This document shows positions 22,680 to 34,049 of a DNA stretch of 64,000 bases, piece by piece. Within the stretch, counting starts at the first letter, position 1; every line of letters starts with the position of its first letter. The DNA comes from Ridgeia piscesae (taxonomy: Eukaryota > Annelida > Polychaeta > Sabellida > Siboglinidae). Both the position numbers and the translations under genes were made by a program. The notes under the pieces are model-generated. The model did no database searches. It saw only the letters and a list, made by a program, of their open reading frames with translations, and had not been told where the DNA came from. The stretch covers positions 1 to 64,000 of the forward strand of contig JAODUO010001583.1 in assembly GCA_025642075.2 (NCBI GenBank), written 5' to 3'.

Positions 22680-23420
22680 ACCGCACCGCACCGCACCGCA
22701 CCGCACCGCACCGCACCGCACCGACGCACCGCACCGCACCGCACCGCACCGCACCGCACCGCACCGCACCGCACCGCACCGCACCGCACCGCACCGCACC
22801 GCACCGCACCGCACCGCACCGCACCGCACCGCACCGCACCGCACCGCACCGCACCGCACCGCACCGCACCGCACCGCACCGCACCGCACCGCACCGCACC
22901 GCACCGCACCGCACCGCACCGCACGCACCGCACCGCACCGCACCGCACCGCACCGCACCGCACCGCACCGCACCGCACCGCACCGCACCGCACCGCACCG
23001 CACCGCACCGCACCGCACCGCACCGCACCGCACCGCACCGCACCGCAACCGCACCGCACCGCACCGCACCGCACCGCACCGCACCGCACCGCACCGCACC
23101 GCACCGCACCGCACCGCACCGCACCGCACCGCACCGCACCGCACCGCACCGCAACCGCACCGCACCGCACCGCACCGCACCGCACCGCACCGCACCGCAC
23201 CGCACCGCACCGCACCGCACCGCACCGCACCGCACCGCACCGCACCGCACCGCACCGCACCGCACCGCACCGCACCGCACCGCACCGCACCCACGCACCG
23301 CACCACGCACCGCACCGCACCGCACCGCACCGCACCGCACCGCACCGCACCGCACCGCACCGCACCGCACCGCACCGCACCGCACCGCACCGCACCGCAC
23401 CGCACCGCACCGCACCGCAT
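22680..23420. repeat. (GCACC)n pentanucleotide array
   Basis: About 145 units with rare interruptions: GACGCACC near 22723, GCACGCACC near 22920, GCAACC near 23045 and 23151, and a cluster at 23288-23310. A 5-bp unit without stops leaves all three frames open on both strands for about 1 kb. I treat these frames as artefacts. The array ends in GCATCGTATTG, echoing GTATTGCAT at the left end. Confidence 0.98.
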
Positions 23421-23559
23421 CGTATTGTAAGTACATAGCAGCCAAGTGTGCTGCCCCCTATAGTCACATGACAACTGACAACTTCAAACAATGTCACATG
23501 ACTATAGATCACTGCTCATTCTGGTTCTGAAGAGACTGATCAATTGAATTGACCAGAAA

Positions 23560-23775
23560 ACGTGGTGTCCGGTGATCGAACGGGTAGTGTGCTGGACTGT
23601 CGATCGGAGGAACTGCAGTTTGAATCCTAGAGCCGCTAAGCACTGATTCTACACTGGTTCACCCACTGTGCTACAACCTAGGCAATTTTGTTTAAATCCT
23701 ACACTGAATGTGACTTTTGGAAGAGGTGCTATAAGCTGCTGGTATCGTAAAAGCGTTAGTAGTAACAGCTTTATT
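23560..23775 (+). mobile_element. tRNA-headed SINE, diverged
   Basis: A GGGTAGTGTGCTGGACTGTC segment and a GCAGTTTGAATCCTAG B-box-like segment give a tRNA-like head near 23565-23635. A short body follows. It begins about 140 bp after the pentamer array. Confidence 0.5.
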
Positions 23776-23779
23776 TTTG

Positions 23780-24315
23780 TGATGGTAACCATGTCACGAG
23801 GTATATCGTGATTTACAATGGCCCATCATTACTCAACATGTTCTTAAATACATACATGCAATACAGTTTAAATAGAAAATGTATAATTCAGAACAAAACT
23901 AATAAAATAATAAATAAAAAAATTGTACTAACAAGTTAAATATTAAAAAATTAATTACATAATATTTAAAATAATAATATTTAAAATAATAAATTAATAT
24001 ATTTGATTTATAAATGATAAAATAAAATTACAAATAAGTAAAATGCACATTAGGTGTTCATCATATGTTTAAATGAAAATGACATTAAAGTACATAAAAC
24101 GTTATTAAAACACTTTACCATTTCACTTGTTAACAAACATTCATTATCTTCTATCTGGTGTCTAAACAAATGTCTCTGTCAGGAGAAGTAAAAATGCAGT
24201 GAAATGGGAAAAACTGTTGTGGACTTAAAGAACTCTTTCTAAATAAAATCTGACAGAATAATCAACAAATCACCATGGTCATTCAATAGGAAGAAGAAGA
24301 CAGTTTCGTTCTCAC
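23780..24315. other. Very AT-rich stretch
   Basis: Low-complexity A/T sequence; nothing supported. Confidence 0.5.
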
Positions 24316-24424
24316 CTGTGCCTTGAGACGCCAAGAACCCGATGTCTCCCGAAGTGTTGGCAGGGAGACCCAGCAGTGGCAGGAGGGATGTCCTCCCATT
24401 TCTTGATGGTACATACACAACGTC
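24316..24424 (-). CDS. Internal exon of unidentified minus-strand gene
   Basis: On the minus strand 109 bases lie between a TTTCCACCAG acceptor and an ACAG-GTGAGA donor. In phase 0 the frame is open and starts DVVYVPSRNGRTSLLPLLG, continuing with LPANTSGDIGFLASQGT. It joins in frame with the small exon at 27344-27376. The alternative frame beginning GRCVCTIKKWEDIPP is also open, so the reading frame is not certain. It ends in phase 1, so at least one further exon is needed before the phase-0 exon at 19127-19189. I do not recognise the family. Confidence 0.5.
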
Positions 24425-24599
24425 CTGGTGGAAATACGGACGACAGAAACATTACAACATTTAACATGACACCATCGTGGCTGAATGAACAGAAGTCCGG
24501 AGAGAGACGGACATTATGTAAATAACACATGATGAAGTAATTAATTCTTCAGCTTTTTTCTTCTATATCATTCTAGGGTAGCGCGACAGATTGCCAATG

Positions 24600-24935
24600 G
24601 TCGCCATGGACGAAATGTTATTAGTTCTTAGGTGGTTTCCTCCAAACAAATCAAACTTGGGCTAACACAGAAGTTGTCCTTCTCTAAAATTAGTGAGTCC
24701 GCTACAGGTTACATATTTACACCCTGTGTGGGATCTCTTACTTCCCCTTACACCAGATAGACGGGACCACCGGGTTTTAGTGTATCTTGCGAAAGACACA
24801 TGCAACTGTGGGATGAACGAAATTGCCTAAGTTTCGAAACGGCGGTAGGTGGGATTGAACCACCGTCCCCTCGATTGACAGTCCGGCGTTCTACCGCGCG
24901 GCCACCGCCCACCACGTGCCACAAATGGTTTGCTA
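24600..24935 (-). mobile_element. tRNA-derived SINE, family 2
   Basis: The minus strand begins with a tRNA-like head (24841-24910) with GGTGGCCGCGCGGTAGAACG as the A-box region and GGTTCAATCCC as the B box. A CTGTCAA loop would present a GTC (Asp-type) anticodon, but the anticodon stem is mismatched. The body has GTGTCTTTCGCAAGATACAC and a CCTGTAGCGGACTCAC block, and ends with GGAGGAAACCACCTAAG. A second copy lies at 25318-25620 in the same orientation. Confidence 0.8.
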
Positions 24936-25317
24936 TTTGCCGAAAATAAATAAAATCTCTTCGCCACATTGGCGAAACGTTATTTTGGTGATTATTAGTA
25001 AACTTATCAGCAGTTCATGACTGCATTATTGACTGCCCGCCTCCGGTTAAATTGCCTGAATCATCGTAAATGATCGCACATCTCACCGACCCAAATAACC
25101 AGTGAGCGTGACGGGCCACTGGGATAAACAAAAGGTCACTAATCCTCCAGTCAGCCAAGCTCACAGACAATAGTAGGGCTTAATTCAATCAATTATTGTG
25201 TTACCTGGACGACTGAGCCTGTCTGACATACTGTTGACACTAGTTATAAGAGTTTGAGACGAGTACAACGCTGCACCTGGCATGTTCCCTATTATCGCTC
25301 AGTGTAAGCGAAGTCAC

Positions 25318-25620
25318 ATGGTCTTAGGTGATTACCTCCAAACAGCCCAAACTTGAGCTAACGCAGGAGTTGTTCTTCTCTAGAATTTGTGAGTCCACTA
25401 CAGGTTACACATTTACCCCCTGTGTGGGATCTTTTACTTCCCCTGGCATAGACACCAGACAGAAGGGACCACCGGCTTTTAGTGTCTCTTCCGAAAGACA
25501 CAGGCAAATGTGGGGTGAAGAAATTGCCTAAGTTTCGAAACGCCGGTAGGTGGGATTGACAGTCCGGTGCTCTACCGCGATTGACAGTCCGGTGCTCTAC
25601 CGCGCGGCGACCACCGCTCC
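25318..25620 (-). mobile_element. tRNA-derived SINE, family 2, damaged promoter
   Basis: The whole body matches the copy at 24600-24935. In the head, the B-box segment is missing: the sequence passes from GGTGGG directly to ATTGACAGTCC. A 25-bp block (25555-25579) is tandemly duplicated at 25580-25604. The copy is therefore probably transcriptionally dead. Confidence 0.8.
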
Positions 25621-25624
25621 CCTG

Positions 25625-26330
25625 TGTCGCGGCATAAATAGGCTAAATAAAAAAAAAATTCGGAACATTATTATAGAGAATATAGTCAATTAGTTACTGA
25701 GCAAACAAATTATGTTTTAAAATATGTAGTAATTATGTTAATGCAATGTTTGAATTATTGCAGAGCAACAAAACTAAATTTTACTGAATTATTTGGCCTA
25801 GTTATACGATTTTTTCTTTAAACTTTTGCTATAATGTTAATTTCACTACATTAATATTAGGTTTCAGGTGTTTGGCTATCTTCCAGTTAAATGGCCTAAA
25901 TTAATAGGGGCTTTTTAAAACGATTTTACCATCTTTTTTATGTGCATGTGTTTGGAATGTCATTCTTCATCACTTCCGGTACAAAGAAGTCAGATATTAT
26001 TTTTTCATGTGTTTTAGAGCAATTTAATGTCGTCGAGTCGACGTAAATAAGCCGATGTCACACAGTGCGCAAGTGGTTGGCGCTTGCCAGACGCATCACA
26101 GCTGCAAAGGCGATGTCTCGCGATTTGCGAATATGTCCCCAAAACTAAGGCTACATCATAAATTGTTATTCTGTATAATGCAGATTTATGTTTTAAGCGT
26201 AAATTTATCAAAAATATGCTAACTGCATTTTATTTCGACTTAGCAATGCACTGAAGCAGAGGCTGCGTTAACTGCGTCACGCATGTGCAGCAATACCGGA
26301 TCTTTATATTGGACACGGGGGGGGGCTTAT
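25625..26330. other. AT-rich stretch, nothing recognised
   Basis: No supported gene or repeat copy. Confidence 0.4.
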
Positions 26331-26339
26331 TTGTAGACA

Positions 26340-26600
26340 AATAATTAAGTTGAAACCGCTGTCCTAGCAGACTTGTTCAATCGAACCGCATCTCGTCTTT
26401 TTTGGGAACATCCAGATTCCAGCCACGCTGCAATTAATGCGCGAAGATTATCAGTAGACAAACATCCACTACTGTCTATGCAAATATACCCAGTCATACA
26501 TCTGAGTGAACTGAAGCAACTTTATAGTGATTTGCCAAAGGTTCGACACTGCAACACATGCGAACGTTGGTTCTTTTAGTCGAGAGCTGAAACTGAAGTC
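26340..26600 (-). mobile_element. SINE fragment, family 1
   Basis: On the plus strand it reads GACTTGTTCAATCGAACCGC, then a TTAATGCGCGAAGATTATCA block, CATCCACTACTGTCTATGC and a TTGCCAAAGGTT block. These match the SINEs at 38823-39165 and 62192-62470. The orientation is therefore minus. The tRNA head is degraded. Confidence 0.65.
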
Positions 26601-27343
26601 TGAAGCTCCAGCTACTGCGCTACTGCGCCACTAGAGAGACTTACAGAACGTTAAGCTTTCATCCAAACTTAAGACTCGTAATGCTGGTTTACTTCGTAAT
26701 AACTCGCGCTGCTTTCAGGTTCACTGGTTAAGGCAAACCTCGACGTCTGTTGTCTGGGTCCGATTCTGAATTCTACCTTCAGGAAGCAAAACAGAAGGAC
26801 GAGCTGAGGCAGTGCCGAAATACAAAGTAACGATAACTTTCCTTTGGTTGTCTTAACTGTTACCTTGCCTACCTTTAGTGAATTTAATTATAATGTGGTT
26901 ATGATATTATATATGTCAATGGTGGAGGCGGACGCTGCATCTTCGTTGCCCAATTCTTTATTCACATCACAAACAAGACAAGACCCTGTAACAATAACAC
27001 AGGTGTTACCCACACATATAAATATATACACATATACAATAAAACACAGGGATACCTTTACCACAGATCAAAGTAAACACTTCAAATTGATGTCAACAGA
27101 CCATAAAATTAAGTAACTCAAACTCAACCGAAAATTAAGACACTGTCCAACAGCGCAATACAACCGACATATTCCAAGACATCCGTTCTCTGCTGACAAT
27201 GTTTTGACAATAATCAAATACTAAGACAAATACATAAATGGTAAATATATATTATTATAGTTGCCATTTGGGGTGTGCATATGTACTTGTCTTGCATTTC
27301 TATATTAAAATATAGAAATGCAAGACTCTATCACGAGATATAC
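26601..27343. other. Intron-like AT-rich stretch
   Basis: No supported feature. A short inverted repeat, TTCTATATT and AATATAGAA, lies at 27298-27318. Confidence 0.35.
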
Positions 27344-27376
27344 CTGTCCACAGTCCGACGTCAGGAACACATGCTT
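27344..27376 (-). CDS. Candidate 33-base micro-exon, minus-strand gene
   Basis: On the minus strand a pyrimidine-rich TTTTTGTCCTGATTTGGCAGTAG acceptor region (27377-27399) precedes AAG, and the exon ends CAG-GTATAT. It reads KHVFLTSDCGQ in phase 0 at both ends and joins in frame with DVVYVPS at the exon 24316-24424. A micro-exon can arise by chance, so only the consistent phase raises confidence. Confidence 0.4.
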
Positions 27377-27895
27377 CTACTGCCAAATCAGGACAAAAAT
27401 ATTATGTTTCTACATTACACAATAAAACCAGTGGCATCTAGCATAATAATATAGTGTTATCCGAGGGACCCTAATAACGTTCTCGTCAACATCGAGCAAA
27501 TCAGTGCTGACTCCTAGCGACACACATAGCACTACTTAACTATAGCATCTAACCAAAATAGCACTCAATACTATAACTTGAATTAAATACATAATACAGC
27601 GATTTGCCGCTTCTTATCCACAACCACCATCAGTACATTGTACATGGCATATTGCTGCACCATTCAATATACATAACAATCATAATGGTTAGCTGTGGCA
27701 TCATTACCCGGTAGCTACAAGCCCAGATCAGTGGATTGTATACGTGGGAATACAAAGGGAAATTGAACTACTGCATGTACTATACGTCATTATTAATAAC
27801 TGTCCACAATTGTCAAAGACCAATAATGGCTCAAATGTTACAGCACTCATGACTCAAATGTAATTATTATGCAGTCATTAGCGGTCCATGACACA
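27377..27895. other. AT-rich stretch, nothing recognised
   Basis: No supported feature. Confidence 0.4.
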
Positions 27896-28009
<114 letters not shown>

Positions 28010-28017
28010 GACTATTC

Positions 28018-28115
28018 GTAAACAAACACCATCATCCAGACTCTATACCCAGTACTCAATCATACAGCTGAGTGACTAGTTTTCTAGTGATATGTTACAA
28101 AACCTCCGCGTCCCG
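28018..28115 (-). mobile_element. SINE fragment, family 1
   Basis: CTATACCCAGTACTCAATCA and TACAGCTGAGTGACTAGTTT resemble the central part of the family 1 SINE in the minus orientation. The piece is short. Confidence 0.45.
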
Positions 28116-29547
28116 TGAAAACTATTCAAGATGAGGCATTTTTTCGCCGTATAACATTATTGTTAATAGGGTCTGCAAGTGGGTCACGATACATGGCGTG
28201 ACTCCGCGCGACTGTAGTTTATTGAGGACTACGCGAGACTAATTGGGGACTGGACACAAGAATAATATTCTAACGATGGATGACAGTTGTAGCTTCCGAC
28301 TGATGAATTCAAGGAAAATCAGTTCACAAATATCTTGTGTTATACGTTTCTGATCTTAAATGTCCGATTTAATATTGAGTTTACCACACTATCATAGACA
28401 CATAGCGATTTACGTAGTGCAGATAATCGACACGATGCTAGGCTGTATGTGTCTTTTACGGGATTTGCGTTTTACATTGCTGTACGTTGTGGTTTCGATA
28501 AGCACTTATATCTGACAATTGTCTAAATGCACATAATCATAACACATGTATACGTTTGGCCCAAACAGGTTGTACTGCGCGAAAACTGGCACTCTTCATT
28601 GTTAGTCAAGATCGCCAAACACAAGTACTTGCCGCTATTGCCATGGCAACCAACATAATAATCGATTAAAATTCATGATTTCCGTGATCACTGACACTTG
28701 CAAAATGTTCCACTGCTTTTGCTTGTAATAATCCTTCGGACAATATAACTGAAATACGCTATTTCGGGACAGTTCGATTATTACGACCAAAACAAAACAA
28801 AGTCCTATATGTTAACATGGAGTATATGGATCTCCTGCCCCCAACTGTCCCCAGCCTCGTTTTCGCGCGCGAGACTTGCACGCCCTATATTATGTTTAAA
28901 AAAATTGTTTTTCGACTTTGCACTTTCGGAAAGCACCTGGCGGAGAGTTCGCTCGCAAGGACCACGTTTACCGGATGCCGATAGAGGGCGGCACTGTACG
29001 TGTCAGACGCCGGAGATAAGTGTTTTGGAAATTATTGTTCGGCTGTTTCTGGTATCCTCATTCATTTCGACACGTTAATGTAAAAAAGATAGCAATACGC
29101 GCAACAAATGGTATGTTTCATTGTTTGTGAATGAGGGGCAGAGAGATCAATAAGTGAACTAGGATTCGATATCCGGCATTTAAGAAACAAGACGCGAACT
29201 TTGAGTCAGAATCACGCCACAGTCGGCCTGTGCCGCAGACCACGTGATGTGAAAATGACGCTCATCCTGGCCACGAGCATTTCGTCACAATACGTCTGTA
29301 TAACGCATCTCCATAGCAATCTCGACTACGCGAACGGTGAGCATGGATTTTCTTCCTCACGATTTTGATAGTTTTTGCTTCCGAAACAAGTAGAATTCAA
29401 GAAAACTGACAGTGTATACAAGTGTAGACTCATCACAATAGTCAATACAAACTACTATTCAATTGTAATCGTTATTTTGTTCTTTACTTCAGTCTCAGGA
29501 AGACGACTACAACTTAAAAGACGATCGACACTGAACTTCCGTCTTAC
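28116..29547. other. Non-coding or undetected exons
   Basis: Locally CpG-richer at 28850-29000 and 29200-29340, which could mark a promoter. I could not identify a confident exon. Confidence 0.35.
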
Positions 29548-29579
29548 CTGTGGCTGTGCAATGCCAATGGGCCGAGACC
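29548..29579 (-). CDS. Weak candidate exon of the minus-strand gene
   Basis: On the minus strand a long pyrimidine tract ends in GTGATCATCCAG (29580-29591), followed by 32 bases and a CACAG-GTAAGACGG donor. The donor is a strong match to consensus. Alternatively the exon extends further 5', in a frame reading CDHPGSRPIGIAQPQ. Reading frame and extent are unresolved. Confidence 0.25.
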
Positions 29580-29599
29580 CTGGATGATCACAACGGAGG

Positions 29600-30685
29600 A
29601 GAAACGCATCGCAGACACAGGAGAAAAAGGCGGGGAAAAGGCGGGGAAATAGGACAAAGAAATCAAGGAGAAACAGGTCAGTAGGATATTTTCTAGTTAT
29701 TGCTCTTTCGAAGGACACAAACTTCTCGTAAAATGTATTTTAAGTAACTGGACATTGTCTTGATCGACTGTATAGACAACATTGTAGTGTGCATAATATA
29801 TGAAAAGTAAATAAAATCTTAAATACTAATCAGTTTACAAAACCATGGCAACCACACCATTGGCATTGGCAGTTTGATACTATGTAAAATGTAATAGTTA
29901 CATTATTGATGTATTATCTAAAAATATTATATTTAGTACATTTTCGGTGAAGTTGTGTTTGTAAATAAGGAGTAATACCTTTGTTATTAATAGAAGTATG
30001 ACTGTTAATATTTAGTTACAAAATCAAACAATTTCTACTTACCCTGGATATTTGATTGTACTTCCTACTATTATAAATAAATGATATGCTATTTTGCGAA
30101 ATGATTACTAAAAAGAACACATTTTTACTTTTGATGTTTTTTTACACACTACCAACCAAAAAAAAGATATAGTATGATATGTTATCAAGTCACAATTTGA
30201 ATATGTAGCTACTTACAAATCATTTGGCTTACCATTAAATTTAACACTTAATTTGTCATTAATTAAACCAATTTGCTTAAATGAGGCCTACAGTTGTTTA
30301 TATTATAAATTACCAACCAGTGAATGGTTTCTACATAGGACACTGGTTACACAATCAGTTTTTTGGCTGGCCTAGGTTTGGATTTCTGGTGACATATGGC
30401 TTGTTCAACCAAATAATCAAAATGTGATAAAATAACTACTTATCCAGGGCTTATATTTCAGTGTATAATCGGTGTTGTACAACTTGCCAATCATTTCATA
30501 TATTTGTGTTCATATGTTTCAATGTTTACAAAGTGGGAAGTAAAAACTGCTTCAGCTTGGGAAGGGGTAGGCCCACCTCCCCTTTGCCTAGGTACCTGCC
30601 TTTGGCTACCCCGACATGCAATCGCATGTTACAAGCTCACTGAAAGCATTTGGAATTGCAGGATTTCTTAACCAAATTTCTGCCA
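29600..30685. other. AT-rich stretch, nothing recognised
   Basis: No supported gene or repeat copy. Confidence 0.4.
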
Positions 30686-30689
30686 ATCC

Positions 30690-31470
30690 CCCGTATCTGA
30701 TGGTGCGACTGGCCTGGGGTTGACTCCACATCACAGATTTGGGTTCCAACTAAATCTATTGATTCCAATTCCACCCACACTGGCAATTCCTTTTCAAATC
30801 CTGATTCAACCCAAACTATGGCAATTCTTATTACAATTAACTGATTTGATTCCAGTTCCGCTTCCATTATGGCAATTTCGATTCCAATGTGTTTTAATCT
30901 GTTTGGGATTCTACCCACCTACCCATCCAACACCCAATAGTGATGATGATAAAGCTACTACATGTTGGTGTATATCAGTTTTAATTCCACTAAATATTAG
31001 TGCATACACTGACTTTAACTCCACGTCAAAGCATATAGGCCACTAATGATTCTTCTACACTGAACACAGTTTTGGACATTTATTTCCATTTCCATCTGTT
31101 TGTGCCATCTCCCTCTCCACTTTTTGCTGCACCATGTATTTCCCACCCTTCCTCTTTTCCTTCTGCCCTGTTGGTTCCATGTTGTGTGTGGGTTTCCTGA
31201 ATATGTGAACATTCCTGCTGTAATATATATAATGGAATCAGAACAGCAATGGTAGAACCATTATCCCCATGAGGAGAATTCAGATTGGATTAAACGTCAG
31301 AATCGGAATCGCCATATTGTGGATGGAAGCGGAAATGGAATGAAACAAGTCTGTTGGATTCTGAAATGTCATAGTTTGGGTGGAATTTGAAAGATGGTTA
31401 GTTGGATTCAGAACTGGAATTGATCTTAGTGTGGATGGAATTGGAATCACCCCAGGTCTGATTGCATCCA
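30690..31470. mobile_element. Foldback element made of decayed GGAATC-type hexamers
   Basis: The left arm (about 30710-30905) carries many ATTCC motifs on the plus strand. The right arm (about 31250-31462) carries the reverse, GGAAT motifs. The arms are reverse complements at larger scale: both contain CCTGGGGTKGAYTCCA, CCCAAACTATG and a TTCCGCTTCCAT block in the same order when folded. Neighbouring motifs are often 6 bp apart, as in GAATCGGAATCG at 31301. No target duplication was found. The arms flank about 340 bp. It sits about 180 bp upstream of the MADF gene start. Confidence 0.6.
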
Positions 31471-32467
31471 AGTACATCTGCCTGTGGCACCCAGGGCTTT
31501 ATGCAGGATGTTAACTGTTAAGCGAGTTTACAAGTTTTAAATTGTGTCTGATGACGTGAATTTTTCAAACGCAGTATATTGCAAGGAGGAGAGACACACA
31601 CGAGCATCTTGGATTATATATTTGGATTATTCTACTTATCACACACACAATGCCTCCAAAGAGGAGAGCGGGGTGGAAGGAAGAGACTGGGGAGAAGGAC
31701 GGGAGGAAGGGGAGGAAGAAACAGTTGCCACCAAAGTAAGTATTTCTGTGTTTTTTACACCATTATAACATCATAAAAATGTGCATTTCCCGTATGTTTT
31801 ATGACCCCCCTTCATATAACATATTCCTGTAAAATTTGTAAACATATTTTTTAATTGACTGTAAATGGTCAATTATTCACCTGTAAAACTGTAGAATATG
31901 TTTGCTGTAAAATGTAAAATCATAGAAATATCTGTAAAATTCATTTTTATTTTGTGTAAAATGCAGTTTCAATTCAATGCAAAATGTAGTGAAGACACCC
32001 GTTGCCCCCCTTTTTAAAATGATTGACCTGTAAAACTGTATAATATAATTATAAATGTTTTTATTGTTGTATTTTTCAGGCCCACTATGGCGCCACAGGA
32101 GCCGGGTGAGGGTGAGGGTGAGGATGAGGGTGAGGCGACACCGGGTGAGGGTGAGGCGAGGCCTGGTGTGGCCAGAGAGAAGGACCGCATGCAGGAAGGT
32201 GCCAGGCTGGAGTTGGTGAGGCTGCAGGCGGCCATGCTGGAGGCGGAGGTGGAGGTGGAGGAGGTGGTCGAGGAGCAGCAGCTCAAGAAGAAACGGTTCA
32301 AGTCTAATCCGGTGACCAAACTCAAGGTGATCCTGGAGAATGAGGACGCAATAGTGGAGTGGGCAGCTACTCATCCCGAGCTGTACCGCGGCCACAGTGA
32401 CTGTTACATGAAGGAGCGAAAGACAGGGCCTGTGCTGACAAGGCTGCCACGTCTCCTCACCTCACTG

Positions 32468-33365
32468 GTATGTTTCTCTTGTCATTTCAATGACAGCATC
32501 AGTATTGTTGGATGTCTATTTTATAATGTATATGTATGTCCAGAGTGTCTAAAATGTTAAATGATTAATTTGTAATGTGAGAATTAAAATATATGTTTAA
32601 TTATGTATTAATCACGGGTGGTGGAAACGTGGTTTTCTTTTGCATTACTAAGTACTTTGTTATTCACCAGGCTATTCAGAATCTTAATTATGGCCCAGTC
32701 ATGCAAAGCCAGGGTCATCAGTCAATGTCTGTATGCACGGCTCTGTTTATACTTAAAGCAGAACTAGAAATATTTGCAAATCGTAAACGAGCAACGAGTT
32801 ACAGTCTTTAGCAGGCAAACTTCACTGGGCGGCAGGTGTGGTCTATGGCTGGAGAGTATTCGTCCGGCGAATTTTAGACGCAATTTGTACATTACGGTCT
32901 GCAAATCACAAATGTGTATTAACACTAGAAATGCGAAGGGACATTCAGTGGTGGAAGGAATTTATGCATTCTTTCAATGGCATGTCGCTTATTATAAATA
33001 AGGGTCCAGATATTATTGTCAGTGTTTGTAACGAGTCGGAATTTCCGACGTCGGAAAAAGTAGGATTTCTAGGCATTTTGTACTAATCCGTCGGATTTTG
33101 AAGAAGAAAGTGGACTTCAGAAAAAAACGCCCGTTTAAAAATCGGTATGTAAACATTGGCAGCGAGTCTTGCTTGTTCCGGACACGCGGAAGTAAAAATC
33201 TAGGTCAGAACGAAGTACTTTTAATGAGCCTACTCCCTCCGGTAGCGCATAGCGGCTATGTACTAGCGGAGGGTAGCATGATTCTAACTAGAACAGCGCA
33301 TTCTCGACCTTTCGCGTTGTTTCTCGCCTAACGCCATTTTTCGAAGCGCATGTCGGGCAGAGAAA
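32468..33365. other. Intron 2 sequence of the MADF gene, 5' part
   Basis: AT-rich, then CpG-richer from 33000. A palindrome, GTCGGAATTTCCGAC, lies near 33034. The CpG-rich part probably belongs to the hAT-like unit that begins at 33366, as its promoter region. Confidence 0.35.
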
Positions 33366-34049
33366 ATGGTCTTGCATTATTCCGATGATCTTTTGAAGAC
33401 CCCAGATCCCAATGGGGGGAAATTTGGAGATTGGATTGTCAAGAAAGACACTTTTAATGTCACATGCCGTCTGTGCAAATCCAACGTCTGCATCAAGGAA
33501 GGGGAGAAGGTTTCAGTACCCTGTTTTCCCCTTCTCTCCAAGTTGTCGGTGGCGCTGCTTAGCATACATCACTCAGCAGCAGAAGTTGAGAGAACCTTCA
33601 GTGTCGAAAAAGAGGTGTTGACCCTGAAACGAAACAAGATGAGTCAGGGCACTTTCAATGCACACATGCTGATTAGAAACAGTGTAAAGAGCATTGGTGG
33701 GTGCCACAATGTAAAGGCGACAATAACACCAGAAATGCGCAAGGCCTATGTCAGTGCACCTGCAAGAAGAAAGGAGTTCCTAGAAAAACGAAAGGCAGAA
33801 GAGTCGAAGGAAGCTGAGGTGTTGGCCTTCAACAGGAGGAGAAAGATCAAAGAAACTGCTGGCCTCCACAAGTATAAGTTAAATGAACTATGTAAGAAAC
33901 TACTGGCTGACAAGGCTAAAATCAAAGACAAACTGGCTGAACAGACAAAACATAAGAAAGCTGAAAAGACAAAACAGAAGAAAGCTAAAAAGAGACCTCT
34001 GTCTGGTGGAAGTGATCACTGTGCTACCAAAAAACAAAAAACCTCCTAA
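33366..34049 (+). CDS. Internally shortened hAT-like protein: BED remnant plus dimerisation domain
   Basis: A 227-residue open frame begins MVLHYSDD. Residues about 19-45 (KFGDWIVKKD...CRLCKSNVC) resemble the start of a BED zinc finger, with the CxxC pair but not the downstream His pair. At about residue 50 the sequence jumps straight to a hAT C-terminal dimerisation motif, LSKLSVALLSIHHSAAEVER, followed by TFSVEKEVLTLKRNKMS and FNAHMLIRNSV. The roughly 400-500 residues that carry the RNase H-like catalytic core in hAT transposases are absent. The last 100 residues are Lys/Glu-rich and probably coiled-coil, ending in a possible nuclear localisation signal. The frame has no stop codons although its neighbours are decayed. 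It could be a deletion derivative, an inhibitor-type product or a domesticated gene. It lies in MADF intron 2. Confidence 0.65.
   Translation: MVLHYSDDLLKTPDPNGGKFGDWIVKKDTFNVTCRLCKSNVCIKEGEKVSVPCFPLLSKLSVALLSIHHSAAEVERTFSVEKEVLTLKRNKMSQGTFNAHMLIRNSVKSIGGCHNVKATITPEMRKAYVSAPARRKEFLEKRKAEESKEAEVLAFNRRRKIKETAGLHKYKLNELCKKLLADKAKIKDKLAEQTKHKKAEKTKQKKAKKRPLSGGSDHCATKKQKTS

Noticed and set aside
22411..23530. Six long frames of Ala-Pro-His-Arg-Thr or Gly-Ala-Val-Arg-Cys repeats
   Set aside because: A 5-bp repeat without stops is open in every frame on both strands; this is no evidence of a protein.
24841..24910. tRNA-Asp gene on the minus strand
   Set aside because: The anticodon stem is mismatched and a SINE body follows; a second copy of the same composite lies nearby.
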